Assembly (NCBI RefSeq): GCF_022869785.1
Contig: NZ_CP094997.1
Coordinates: 2,046,001 to 2,110,000 of the forward strand
Length of the DNA stretch: 64,000 bases
Origin: Dyadobacter chenwenxiniae
Lineage (GTDB): Bacteria; Bacteroidota; Bacteroidia; Cytophagales; Spirosomataceae
Direction: 5' to 3'
Shown: positions 37,374 through 45,777 of the stretch, in pieces
How positions within the stretch are numbered: the stretch's first letter is position 1
How the letters are laid out: each line of letters opens with the position of its first letter
Made by a program: the position numbers and the translations under genes
The notes under the pieces: model-generated
The model's database searches: none
What the model was told of the DNA's origin: nothing
Seen by the model: only the letters and a program-made list of their open reading frames with translations

Positions 37374-38597
37374 TTGGATCACGGAACAATCATCCCGCAT
37401 TTATTCAGAACAGAATACCGAAAAATTGTGTCGGTGCTTTGCAGGCATTTTGGTTTCCGGGAAATTGAGATTGCAGAAGATATTGCAAGTGAAACATTTC
37501 AGGTTGCTATGCAAGCCTGGGGACTGGAAGGCCTCCCGCCCAATCCGGTGGGGTGGCTTTATAATACGGCTAAAAACAAAGCAAAAAATCACTTGCAACG
37601 CGACGTCATTTTCAGGGAAAGCGTTTTTCCCGCTTTGAAAGCAGAAAATGATAGTTCCATTGAAAGCGAGATTGACCTTTCCACTCAAAATATCAATGAC
37701 AGTCAATTGCAAATGATGTTTGCAATCTGCCATCCTGCTATCTCCCACGCATCGCAAATCGGCCTTTCCTTGCGAATTCTCTGCGGTTTTGGCATTGATG
37801 AAATTGCAACCGCTTTTGTTACGAACAAGGAAACGATCAACAAGCGATTATTCCGGGCAAAGGAGAAATTACGTGAAGAAAATATCCGGATAACGCTTCC
37901 GGCTCAATCAGAAATCGACCAGCGGCTGGATCAGGTTCTGATGACTATTTATTTGCTCTTCAACGAGGGATATTATTCTGTTAGTCAGAACAATACATTA
38001 CGAAAAGACCTTTGTCTGGAAGCAATGCGCCTGTGTACAATGCTCGTTGAAAACCCGGAAACGAACAAGCCACAGGTGAATGCGCTGCTCGCCCTAATGT
38101 GTTTCCACGCGTCGAGACTTGATGCAAGAATCAATGCAAAGGGCGCCATTATTTTATATGATGACCAGGACTCTGGCCTTTGGAACACAGACCTGATCAG
38201 CAAAGGCGGATATTTCTTAAAAAAGGCTGCGCAGGGAAATAGATTGTCTAAATATCACCTTGAAGCCGGCATCGCCGCGTGGCACACGCAACAGCATGAT
38301 AGTGCTGAAAAATGGGAAGGGATTTTGCACCTCTACAATCAATTATTGCAAAGAGAATATTCCCCTGCTGCCGCGCTCAACCGCACATACGCCGTCGCAA
38401 AAGTCAGAGGAAAAGAAGCGGCCATTAGCGAGGCCGAAAAGCTTAATTTACCCGAAAATCACTTCTATTACGCATTGCTGGGAGAGCTTTATAGCGGTCT
38501 GGACGATGAAAAAGCGAAGCTGCATTGGCAAACCGCCCTCTCAATGGCAAAATCAGACACAGACAGAGAAGCGATCCGCAAAAAATTACCGGTGTAA
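37374..38597 (+). CDS. ECF42-type sigma factor with C-terminal TPR-like extension
   Basis: 407 residues with a TTG start three bases after the YCII gene, so probably translationally coupled. Sigma region 2 is seen near residues 10-80 (EIAEDIASETFQVAMQAWGL, GWLYNTAKNKAKNHLQRD) and region 4 near 110-170 (CGFGIDEIATAFVTNKETIN, RLFRAKEKLREENI). The long C-terminal part (DQVLMTIYLLFNEGYYSVSQ, then helical repeats to the end) is the TPR-like extension typical of ECF42, thought to control activity in place of an anti-sigma factor. Together with the YCII protein this fits the known ECF42-DGPF pairing. Confidence 0.9.
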   Translation: MDHGTIIPHLFRTEYRKIVSVLCRHFGFREIEIAEDIASETFQVAMQAWGLEGLPPNPVGWLYNTAKNKAKNHLQRDVIFRESVFPALKAENDSSIESEIDLSTQNINDSQLQMMFAICHPAISHASQIGLSLRILCGFGIDEIATAFVTNKETINKRLFRAKEKLREENIRITLPAQSEIDQRLDQVLMTIYLLFNEGYYSVSQNNTLRKDLCLEAMRLCTMLVENPETNKPQVNALLALMCFHASRLDARINAKGAIILYDDQDSGLWNTDLISKGGYFLKKAAQGNRLSKYHLEAGIAAWHTQQHDSAEKWEGILHLYNQLLQREYSPAAALNRTYAVAKVRGKEAAISEAEKLNLPENHFYYALLGELYSGLDDEKAKLHWQTALSMAKSDTDREAIRKKLPV

Positions 38598-38722
38598 ATG
38601 GCCTTGCTAAATTTGTCGCAAAGCACCCTCCTATTCGTCGTATTTACACTGCGTCACCGGGTAAAATATGCAGTAGGTTTGTATCAACAAAAACAAACCA
38701 TAAACGCAAAACATTTACTGTC

Positions 38723-39106
38723 ATGAAAACAACCCGCATTATTTTCTGGATTTCAACCACACTGATTTTTTTGTTTGAAGGCGTAATGCCCGCACTCACA
38801 TCGCAAACCGAAATGGCCCTCGAAGGAATTCGCCACCTGGGTTACCCGGATTATTTCGGCCCCATGATCACCGCCTTTAAAGTGGCAGGATCTTTGGCGA
38901 TCATATTACCAAAAGTGCCTGCAAGATTAAAAGAATGGGCCTATGCAGGTTTTGTTTTTGACTTTCTCTGCGCCAGCATCAGTACAACGGTTGTAGACGG
39001 ATTCGGATTTGGGTCTGTATTTCCGCTTATCGTTCTTGCAGTGCTGATGGTTTCCTATGTTACTTATCACAAATTGAATGCGGTGGATCAAAGACACGCA
39101 TATTGA
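38723..39106 (+). CDS. DoxX-family small membrane protein
   Basis: 127 residues from the ATG at 38723 (MKTTRIIFWISTTLIFLFEG). Four hydrophobic helices, with the family feature GIRHLGYPDYFGPMITAFKV followed by AGSLAIILPKVPARLKEWAY. DoxX-like proteins are inner-membrane proteins; some take part in thiol or redox stress systems. It follows the sigma gene by 125 bp in the same direction and may belong to its regulon, which is inference. Confidence 0.85.
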   Translation: MKTTRIIFWISTTLIFLFEGVMPALTSQTEMALEGIRHLGYPDYFGPMITAFKVAGSLAIILPKVPARLKEWAYAGFVFDFLCASISTTVVDGFGFGSVFPLIVLAVLMVSYVTYHKLNAVDQRHAY

Positions 39107-39135
39107 TTGAGAAATCAGACTTAGTAGTTATTAAT

Positions 39136-39164
39136 AGAAAGGCTTTGGCCTTTCTATTTTGTTT
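39136..39164 (+). terminator. Terminator between DoxX and the convergent DUF1772 gene
   Basis: AGAAAGGC and GCCTTTCT pair around TTTG and are followed by a T-rich stretch. It overlaps the stop codon of the convergent gene by a few bases. Confidence 0.7.
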
Positions 39165-39681
39165 TGCACAAAGCGATAACTACGAGCAAAAATGCGCCGA
39201 CTGAGCAAAGCGTTCTGATTGAATGCAGCTTGTTCCAAGGCCGTTCGAAATGAAGACGTTGCAGCCTAATTTCGTCTGCCGTTGCTGCATTGATGTTAAA
39301 ACCAGCCAAAGTATCGTTTAACGGCACATTGCCCGCAACCGTTACGCCAAAAACGCCGATTGCATACACGAGCGTTGCGGCTAAGAGAAGCCTGAACGTA
39401 GCCACTTGTTCCGAATGACTCAGCCAGCTGGCAAACGCCAGAAGAAAAATTGAGCCTATGAATGACATAAAAAACACAGGATTCAGAATTGCCTTGTTGA
39501 TCTCCTGCATCGCCCGTAAATATTCGTTGTCTGGCAACCTGGCCAATCCTAAATTGACTGAGCAGGAATAGGCGTAGAACAAGCCAGCTGACAGACCCGT
39601 CAGCAAAGCGGTCAGGATCAGGCTCGGAAAATAAAGTGCATGCATCATTGGTTTAGAGAGTCTGTTTGAGTGATCTTTCAT
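39154..39681 (-). CDS. DUF1772 (anthrone oxygenase-like) membrane protein
   Basis: 175 residues with four predicted transmembrane helices. The N-terminal helix LYFPSLILTALLTGLSAGLF followed by YAYSCSVNLGLARLPDNEYL and AMQEINKAILNPVFFMSF is the signature of the DUF1772 family, whose members include fungal anthrone oxygenases. The bacterial function is unknown. It is convergent with the DoxX gene and shares its terminator region. Confidence 0.85.
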   Translation of the reverse strand: MKDHSNRLSKPMMHALYFPSLILTALLTGLSAGLFYAYSCSVNLGLARLPDNEYLRAMQEINKAILNPVFFMSFIGSIFLLAFASWLSHSEQVATFRLLLAATLVYAIGVFGVTVAGNVPLNDTLAGFNINAATADEIRLQRLHFERPWNKLHSIRTLCSVGAFLLVVIALCKTK

Positions 39682-39823
39682 GTTGCCATTTTTGAAGAAT
39701 TAAATCAAAAATAGGCATCACACCGTCACTGAAATAGAATAAATCCGGCAACCGCAGCACTGACCTGAATGTCGTTTCGATGTAACGGCCTAAGCAAACA
39801 TTATGGGTTTTTATGCTTAACAA

Positions 39824-40843
39824 CTAACGGACGATCGACTTGGCGATTCGCTTGGCAGTTGGGATAAGGCTTCGTTTGAAATCCCTGAAACGATATTTCC
39901 GCTCTCTTAGTCCAGCCGTAACCGACGTTTTGAAATCAAGCGACGCATCAATTTTGTAATTATCAACCAGATATTGCAGCGCATTTTTTTCGCTCAATAT
40001 GTAATTATCCTGATTGGAATACGCCATGATCCCCTGCCCGATTGGGTTGAATGAGGAATGCTTTGCATACTCTTCCAAAACGAAGTGTGAGAATTTATGT
40101 CCCTGGTTAACCATTTGGTGAAACCAGCCAGTGCCCAGATCCGCCGTAAATTCCCAGTTGCCGCCAAAGCAACCGTTCTCTCCCAGCGGCAATGTAGTTT
40201 TACGATAAGTCGCGACATTAATCATGCAAGCATATTCATTCAGGCGGCATTCCGGAAGCGGATGGATACGGCCCGAATGCAGGATTTCCAGGTCGCGTTT
40301 TTGTCTTGGCGTTTCGTATTGTTCGTGTACGGCAATCGCCTCTTCGGCACTGGGAATGTATTTCATAAACACATGTCCGCCGCAAAGCTGCGCTTTATTT
40401 GCAGGACAAGACCAGCATTGTCCGATGGATCCTGTGCCGGCTGTCTTCTCATCTTTCAGGAACAACGGGAGCATATCACCAATCATGTCTTTATGAAATA
40501 CCATATCATTATGCATGATAAACAGCCACTTCATCTGGGCATGTTCGAGCGCATATTGATACGGAACAGTCCAGCGATAATCCGCATCGTTTTTCACACG
40601 GTCATAGTCCAGGATTTCAAGATTATAAAATGATTTGGGATAATAAAGATGGATCGGAATCACTGGCTCAATGGCCTTTATTACCTTAAAAACGTCGCCG
40701 TAATGGCCAAATGGTTGTTTATTTTCTACGGTAATGTAAACCGAATTGATGTATTGTCCACTGACTTTGAGCAGCGATAAAATGGAAATGATCGTTTGAT
40801 ACGGCTTCCCGTAATAGATGACGTTGACATCAACTTTTTGCAT
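39824..40843 (-). CDS. Putative glycosyltransferase (GT-A fold, family not assigned)
   Basis: 339 residues from the ATG at 40843 (MQKVDVNVIYYGKPYQTIIS), preferred over the upstream ATG because the fold begins here. The first part looks like a nucleotide-sugar-binding Rossmann-type segment, and WLFIMHNDMVFHKDMIGDML contains a candidate DxD-like acidic motif (NDMVFHKD). Several Cys residues in the middle (CWSCPANKAQLCGG) are unusual. No membrane segment is seen. The divergent neighbour is a GH43 enzyme. A role in surface glycan synthesis is plausible but unproven. Confidence 0.6.
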   Translation of the reverse strand: MQKVDVNVIYYGKPYQTIISILSLLKVSGQYINSVYITVENKQPFGHYGDVFKVIKAIEPVIPIHLYYPKSFYNLEILDYDRVKNDADYRWTVPYQYALEHAQMKWLFIMHNDMVFHKDMIGDMLPLFLKDEKTAGTGSIGQCWSCPANKAQLCGGHVFMKYIPSAEEAIAVHEQYETPRQKRDLEILHSGRIHPLPECRLNEYACMINVATYRKTTLPLGENGCFGGNWEFTADLGTGWFHQMVNQGHKFSHFVLEEYAKHSSFNPIGQGIMAYSNQDNYILSEKNALQYLVDNYKIDASLDFKTSVTAGLRERKYRFRDFKRSLIPTAKRIAKSIVR

Positions 40844-40930
40844 TGTGTGGTGATAAGGATTGTTGGTAAATCTTTTCAAAAGTAGTAATCTGGCAACAAA
40901 TAAGGTGTTTTAAACAAAAAAAATGATACC

Positions 40931-41838
40931 ATGACGGGTTCCGAACTACTAATTAGCAATCCAATTATCCGGCACAAATTCACCGCCGACCGACCGTGAT
41001 CGCCTTCAACAACACCGCTTACCTGTACACCGGACACGACGAACCTCGGGCTGATGTGGACGATTATGTAATGAATAACTGGCTTTGTTTTTCCTCAACG
41101 GACCTCAAAACATGGATCGAACATCCGGTTCCTTTAAGTGCGAAGGATTTCAAATGGGCCAAGGGTGATGCCTATGCTTCGAAAGTGATTCATTTCAATG
41201 ATAAATTTTACTGGTTTGTGTCCGTCAGCCATGGTTCGGTTCCCGGCAAAGCCATCGCAGTTGCCGTTTCCAGGCATCCGACCGAGCCATTTGAGGATGC
41301 ATTGGGTCACGCGCTGGTTACCCATGATATGCTTCCAAAAGCAGAAACCGATAAAGCAAACCTGGACCCGTCCGTCCTCATCGACGATGACGGCACGGCG
41401 CATATGTATTGGGGAAACACCCTCTGCTACTACGCACGGCTGAACAGCAACCTGACCGCCATTGATGGGGAGATCCGAATTACAGAGCTTCCCGGCTTTT
41501 TCGAAGGTGCACACATTCATAAGCATGGCGATTGGTATTATCTGTCTTACGGCCACGAACTTCCCGAAAAAGTGGCTTATGCAATGAGCAGAAATGCCGC
41601 AGGCCCCTGGGAATTCAAGGGTATACTCAATGAGGCGGCTGACAATTGTGAGACCAACCGGCCGGCGACATTGGATTTCAGGGGCAAGTCATACTTTTTC
41701 TATCACAATGGCGCATTACCAAACGGTGGAAGTCACCGGCGTTCTGTTTGCATAGACTATCTGCATTATAACGCGGACGGCACAATGAAGCAGGTTGTCA
41801 TGACTTCGGACGGAGTTGAAAAGTTAAGCAATTCGTAA
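40931..41838 (+). pseudogene. GH43-family glycosidase, frameshifted at the catalytic base
   Basis: From the ATG at 40931 the frame reads ...SNPIIRHKFTAD and then must shift to continue as PTVIAFNNTAYLYTGHDEP. The sequence GCCGACCGACCGTG would read A-D-P-T-V with one more C. The missing base lies directly after the Asp that serves as catalytic base in GH43. The other two acidic residues are present: Asp in NLDPSVLIDDDG and the acid Glu in FEGAHIHKHGDWYYLSY. Without correction, the longest frame starts at a GTG (40996) and lacks the base, so would be inactive. Likely substrates are arabinan- or xylan-type side chains. Error and true mutation cannot be told apart here. Confidence 0.8.
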
Positions 41839-41892
41839 ACACCAAGTTGCGATTCCGCGTTGAAAAAACGCTTAAAAAACATTTCGGCGGTC

Positions 41893-41922
41893 TTGCGGCA
41901 TGTTATTTAAATTGTACTTTTG
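41893..41922 (+). promoter_or_regulatory. Bacteroidota-type promoter of tRNA-Leu
   Basis: TTG at 41893-41895 and TACTTTTG at 41915-41922 match the -33/-7 consensus (TAnnTTTG) with a 19-bp spacer. The tRNA begins 10 bp after the -7 box. Confidence 0.8.
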
Positions 41923-41932
41923 CAAAATCCTC

Positions 41933-42014
41933 GGCCAGGTGGTGGAATTGGTAGACACGCTACTTTGAGGGGGTAGTGCCTTCGGGTATGGGAGTTCGAC
42001 TCTCCTCCTGGTCA
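41933..42014 (+). tRNA. tRNA-Leu(GAG)
   Basis: An 82-nt tRNA with acceptor stem GGCCAGG/CCTGGTC (one G-U), anticodon arm CTACT-TTGAGGG-GGTAG giving anticodon GAG, a variable arm (TGCCTTCGGGTA) as expected for a leucine tRNA, and T-arm GGGAGTTCGACTCTC. No CCA is encoded. Its 3' end is the insertion point of a 3.2-kb island. Confidence 0.95.
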
Positions 42015-42016
42015 CA
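42004..42016 (+). repeat. Left attachment-site repeat (tRNA-Leu 3' end)
   Basis: CCTCCTGGTCACA, made of the 3' acceptor strand of tRNA-Leu plus two following bases; identical to 45162-45174. Confidence 0.7.
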
Positions 42017-42022
42017 TGTCAT

Positions 42023-42058
42023 AAAGTGCGTTTGGAACCTCTAAACGCACTTTTTTTA
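42023..42058 (+). terminator. Island-borne terminator behind tRNA-Leu
   Basis: AAAGTGCGTTT and AAACGCACTTT form an 11-bp stem with an added T run, nine bases after the tRNA end. It restores transcription termination of the tRNA after integration. Confidence 0.9.
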
Positions 42059-42333
42059 TGAGTGAGATGCTTGTGTCGCCAGAATCTCGCCAGTTTCTCG
42101 CCCAAAAGCACGATCTCTGTCTGGATGAAAGCGGCCCCTACCCTTTTGAATTTGCTGTCTTTTAGCGGCGAAAGGATCCCAGTGGTACGTCTCGGTTTAA
42201 ATGTTTTCGGTAAACCGAAATAAGTTAGTGAAGAAGAACAGTGTGAACATTCTGATATCAGTCCAATATGTGCGAGATCTGGGAGTATTTCAGTACTCAG
42301 CACGCATTAACCTATTTCCAGCAATCTGAAATT
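42059..42333. other. Stretch between the island terminator and the first island gene
   Basis: About 275 bp without a supported gene. A minus-strand frame (42019-42303) has no recognisable family. If an integrase once lay next to the tRNA, no readable part of it remains here. Confidence 0.4.
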
Positions 42334-42969
42334 ATGTTCAAATATAATCCGGGTGTTCATGATGAAGATGATATCATCGAATACATACTAAACGAATTGA
42401 TAAAACCTGAATGGGCTGGCGGTTGTTTACAAGTTCCCGATTTTTGTAGAACACCAGATAGCTATGACCGATTTATGGAGCAAACGGTGCGACAAAAAAT
42501 GTACAATTACCAAGTAGCTCAAAGATGTACCGGGTTCAATCAACCTGAAACTGCAATAATAATTACCACGAAGGGTATTAAGGTTGCAAGAAATGGAGGT
42601 TGGAAAGCCTATCTAAATACTGAGGCCGAAAGAAAAAAAGCAGAAAAAAAGCAGCTTGAAGATCGTGAACTTGCCATAAAAGAGCGCGAGCGGTTTGAGG
42701 CAGAACGAGATAAGCTTGAAAAACAAAAGATTACGCTAGAAATCGAACAGCTCAATTATGAAAGACAAAACAGGGAATTGAATGAGAAAGTCAATCATTT
42801 AACGACTGTCAATTTGAAACTTCAAAACGCTGAGATAGTTGGAAAATGGATTTACGGCTTTTTAGGTATATTGGTGACAATGTGTACTTCTGTTATTCTG
42901 GAATCGAAATTCCAAACAATATCATCGTTAACAAAAGTATTAGCGAGAATATGGTCATCCACAGATTGA
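42334..42969 (+). CDS. Winged-helix-like, coiled-coil, C-terminal membrane protein
   Basis: 211 residues from the ATG at 42334 (MFKYNPGVHDEDDIIEYILN); the frame is open 22 codons upstream. Residues about 1-100 look like a winged-helix fold ending in ETAIIITTKGIKVARNGGWK, a wing-type hairpin followed by AYL. Residues about 100-170 are a long charged coiled coil (many E/K/R with L at heptad spacing). A single hydrophobic segment follows (VGKWIYGFLGILVTMCTSVI), then a short tail. Proteins with this layout are frequent on Bacteroidota mobile elements. It is convergent with the nuclease gene. Confidence 0.6.
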   Translation: MFKYNPGVHDEDDIIEYILNELIKPEWAGGCLQVPDFCRTPDSYDRFMEQTVRQKMYNYQVAQRCTGFNQPETAIIITTKGIKVARNGGWKAYLNTEAERKKAEKKQLEDRELAIKERERFEAERDKLEKQKITLEIEQLNYERQNRELNEKVNHLTTVNLKLQNAEIVGKWIYGFLGILVTMCTSVILESKFQTISSLTKVLARIWSSTD

Positions 42970-43170
42970 CGATAGTGTCCTAAAACGTTTAAGTCTTCAA
43001 TATTCGGCATTCAAATAGTAATTCAGATCCTGCAATTGTTCGTTGTTCATTGTTCATTTTTGTCATTTGTCTAGGAAAAAAGGGAATTCAAAGTTATAAA
43101 AAATCGTTTCTGTAAATGAACGGTACTACTATTACTGCTACTGCTCACCAATTCTTTCCGTCCACAATTT

Positions 43171-44559
43171 TCAATTACTGTGATAATCGTTGATTTGACT
43201 GATTGTTTGCGCCACTTCCTCCCTATAATGTTCTTTAACATTTTCACCTGACGAATCCATTAGACCTTCTATTTGATCACGTGCCTTGACTGGCTTCTTG
43301 TCTCGAATATCATCCGTTGGAAAAATGAAAAACGAGTAGTTAGGATACAGCTTGGCCATTCTTTCTGCCAGCTCCCTCATATTGTTATCTAGCAAGCAGG
43401 CTACCTTAGTGAAGCCTAAATGAGTTAACAATAATAGAATATTAGGCAAGTTAGTCGCTCCACCAATTCCCCAGCCGAAAAAACTACCTTTCAGATCTAT
43501 TCCTAGGAGCAAAAGAGCTCTTTTTAGGAAAACCACATCTTCTTGGCCTTCAACTATGTTTATATTTTCTTCTAAAAAAAACATTTCCTTAGCATCTAAA
43601 CCCAAGACATGAGGATTGTTTAAATTAGATATCAAACCGTTGATGACGTCTCGCATAGAGACAGGCATTTGATAAATAACACTCCTTGCATTTTCCTTTA
43701 CGACACGCGCTATCGAACCTCCATTTCGAAGAGATTCCCAGCTTATGAAAAAGGGAGAATGAGTGGCTATTATAATTTGTCTATCAGCCGAAAAATCTAA
43801 TAGAACCTGGGCTAGTTTTCTTTGTAGGGAAGGATGCAATGAAAGTTCAGGTTCATCAATAACAATCAGATCCCCTGGATTTGAATCGTATATGGCGTCA
43901 ACTACTGTAAATATACTGAGCAAGCCCTCTCCTGCACCGTCGCTATTGTGGTAATTTCCTTGGTAGTTGAATTAGACATAATAATTTCCGGAATCTGATT
44001 GATCGATCGTCCAATTTGGTACCGGATCTATTATTTTGCTTAGAACGTCATTGAATGCATCACGATTATTTTGTAATATGTGGAATAGACGATACTGGAA
44101 GAGATCGCGCGAAACCCCTCTTTGAGCTGAAACTTGTTCATTAGCAAAGAAAGCGTTTCTGTCAGAAGAATTCTTATTAAAATAAGGATTGAATGCCCTT
44201 CTGGAGGAAAGAACAAATGCAAAAAAATTTGCCCTCTTAATACCTTCCTCATGAAAAAACGTCTCGCTGCCTCCCTGTTCTGCGGTCTTCAATGTCAGTT
44301 TTCCGCCCCCGTCATCATAAACTGCCATTGAAACAATATCACCTGCCGCTTTATTCCTTTTCCCTTCGGTAAAGCTTGGACTTGCATGGCCTCTCGAAGA
44401 TATTGCCTTTAGACATTCAATAATTGATGATTTGCCAGAATTATTCGGTCCAACAAGCACAGTTAGGCCGCTTCCAGGTTCTGTATTTGGAACGGCAAGC
44501 TCCAAAAATTGCTCATCTCCAAAGCCTCTAAATCCTAAAATTGAAAGTTTGTTAATCAT
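43171..44559 (-). pseudogene. OLD-like ATPase/TOPRIM nuclease interrupted by an in-frame stop
   Basis: The frame from 44559 encodes MINKLSILGFRGFGDEQFLE and the Walker A motif VLVGPNNSGKSSIIECLKAI. It meets a TAA at 43972-43974 after GNYYV, and continues in the same frame with FNYQGNYHNSDGAGEGLLS. Then come the Walker B/signature region (GDLIVIDEPELSLHPSLQRK), the switch His (IIIATHSPFF) and a TOPRIM-like domain (NIVEGQEDVVFLKRALLLLG, KVACLLDNN) to 43171. The total is about 462 residues, normal for an OLD-family enzyme. Such proteins often act in phage defence as nucleases. The stop separates ATP binding from hydrolysis and nuclease parts, so as read the gene is dead unless the stop is read through. 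Confidence 0.8.
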
Positions 44560-44673
44560 GAGTATTATCGTGGTTTTTCTAAAAAATGCAAGATCCTATT
44601 TGTTAATTGTTATTCAAAGCCGGATGATGCATTGGTTTATTATTTGATCGTTGGGCATAATGGTAAAAACAGA

Positions 44674-44708
44674 AGAACGGGACCGCTAATGCTCACCCGT
44701 TCTTTTTG
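44674..44708. terminator. Hairpin with T tracts between the nuclease and DUF5675 genes
   Basis: AGAACGGG at 44674-44681 pairs with CCCGTTCT at 44696-44703, with T runs on both strands outside the stem. It lies downstream of the minus-strand DUF5675 gene and probably ends its transcript. Confidence 0.6.
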
Positions 44709-44726
44709 TGTTGTTTGATCATGTTG

Positions 44727-45157
44727 CTATACCGTTGCCGACTTGTAATCGGTTTTGATAGTGATCCAGATTTCTTCACCTTTTTTCTCAGCTGCCAGGA
44801 TTTTGCTAGCAAGCCGATCATGCGCGGTCACACTGGATTCGACACAGTATTCCTTATCCTGGATCCAGTTTGTCAAACCAGGCAGCAAACAGCCTTCTAT
44901 ATTTCGAATGAAATTTCCTGGATGAATTAGGATCCTGCCGAATCCAAGTACGCCCACCAGGCGCCGCAACATCCGGTTGAACCTGTTTGAATAGACAATA
45001 ATGACTTTATACCGGCCGGTCGGAATCACTGTTTCCTTATAGATCTTTTTAGCAGCGATTTGCGCCAAGCTCATTTTCCAGTCCAGGCCCGGTCTTTATC
45101 TTCCAAAACAAGGTGATGCGCCTTTCCATCGACGGTCAGCGAGCTGAGCGTGCTGGC
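44727..45157 (-). pseudogene. DUF5675-family protein, frameshifted and cut at the island edge
   Basis: The main frame (45074-44727) reads KKIYKETVIPTGRYKVIIVY, then FGRILIHPGNFIRNIEGCLL and ends in IWITIKTDYKSATV, the core of the DUF5675 family. Its N-terminal strands are in another frame just upstream: STLSSLTVDGKAHHLVLEDK (45151-45080), which then meets a stop. One base lost in the A run at about 45076-45079 would explain the break. No start codon is found before the sequence runs into the right attachment repeat, so the gene has probably lost its true 5' end at integration. DUF5675 genes are common on phages and mobile elements; function unknown. Confidence 0.65.
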
Positions 45158-45161
45158 TTCC

Positions 45162-45174
45162 CCTCCTGGTCACA
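45162..45174 (+). repeat. Right attachment-site repeat
   Basis: CCTCCTGGTCACA, an exact copy of the tRNA-Leu 3' end (42004-42016). The match does not extend to the flanking bases. Confidence 0.7.
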
Positions 45175-45206
45175 ACCTGCGCTGCATTCCGGCGCAGGTT
45201 TTTTTA
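45174..45206 (+). terminator. Terminator at the right island edge (original tRNA-Leu terminator)
   Basis: AACCTGCGC and GCGCAGGTT form a perfect 9-bp stem followed by seven T. It has no gene directly before it and fits as the terminator of tRNA-Leu before the island inserted. Confidence 0.85.
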
Positions 45207-45288
45207 TAGCATTCCTTTTTAAAAAAATAGCATATATTTACTCTCCATTGACCTACCCTGATTTTTTAGTTTAAAGGACTACCATTAC

Positions 45289-45753
45289 ATGAAATCAATT
45301 GCTCTCCTTGGAGTTATTGGGCTGGTGTCTGCTTGCCTGTCCCTATGCAATGCACAGTGCCTGGAAAAAGTAAGCCGTTCCACCAATAAAAAAGAATATT
45401 ACCAGATCGTTCAGCTGGTCGGAAAGAAGGAATTTTTGTCGTTTTTGCGGGTGGGGGAAGAAAAAATCTTCACATACCATAACGAAAAGGTAGACCTGAT
45501 TTTTCACGTACAAATGTTCACCGAGATTCGCTTTACAACCAAAGAAGGCACTTTCTCACTCTTTACAACCACATCCGACCGCAATTTCTGGAACATGTCA
45601 TTTATGCTTTCATCGCCGGTAACGCCGGAAGAGCTGAACAAAATGAAGAGCACCACCAAAATAGAAATTATTCTTCCCGAAGAGCGTAAGATTTATACAT
45701 TCGGCGCGAAGAGCAACCAGATCCTCAATAAAGCACTTGCGTGCGTCCTTTAA
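45289..45753 (+). CDS. Secreted hypothetical protein
   Basis: 154 residues. The N-terminus MKSIALLGVIGLVSACLSLC is a signal peptide, cleaved probably after the Asn-Ala that follows. The mature part is beta-rich (FLSFLRVGEEKIFTYHNEKV, IRFTTKEGTFSLFTTT) and ends ALACVL. I do not recognise the family. It lies just outside the tRNA-Leu island with intact frame and ordinary composition, and is convergent with the deoxynucleoside kinase gene. Confidence 0.65.
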   Translation: MKSIALLGVIGLVSACLSLCNAQCLEKVSRSTNKKEYYQIVQLVGKKEFLSFLRVGEEKIFTYHNEKVDLIFHVQMFTEIRFTTKEGTFSLFTTTSDRNFWNMSFMLSSPVTPEELNKMKSTTKIEIILPEERKIYTFGAKSNQILNKALACVL

Positions 45754-45777
45754 CGGCAGCAAGCTAATCTCCCGTTT

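Larger units (their letters stand above)
42004..45174. mobile_element. 3.2-kb genomic island in the 3' end of tRNA-Leu
   Basis: The tRNA 3' end CCTCCTGGTCACA (42004-42016) recurs exactly at 45162-45174. Directly after the second copy lies a strong terminator (45174-45206), which would sit immediately behind the tRNA if the island were removed. Inside are three coding units: a winged-helix/coiled-coil/membrane protein, an OLD-like nuclease and a DUF5675 gene. The island has no intact integrase of its own and carries its own terminator behind the tRNA. Size and site are typical of small integrative islands or satellites. Confidence 0.7.

Noticed and set aside
42019..42303. 94-codon minus frame behind tRNA-Leu as a possible integrase end
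   Set aside because: No integrase motif (R-H-R-Y region) could be seen; it also runs through the terminator.
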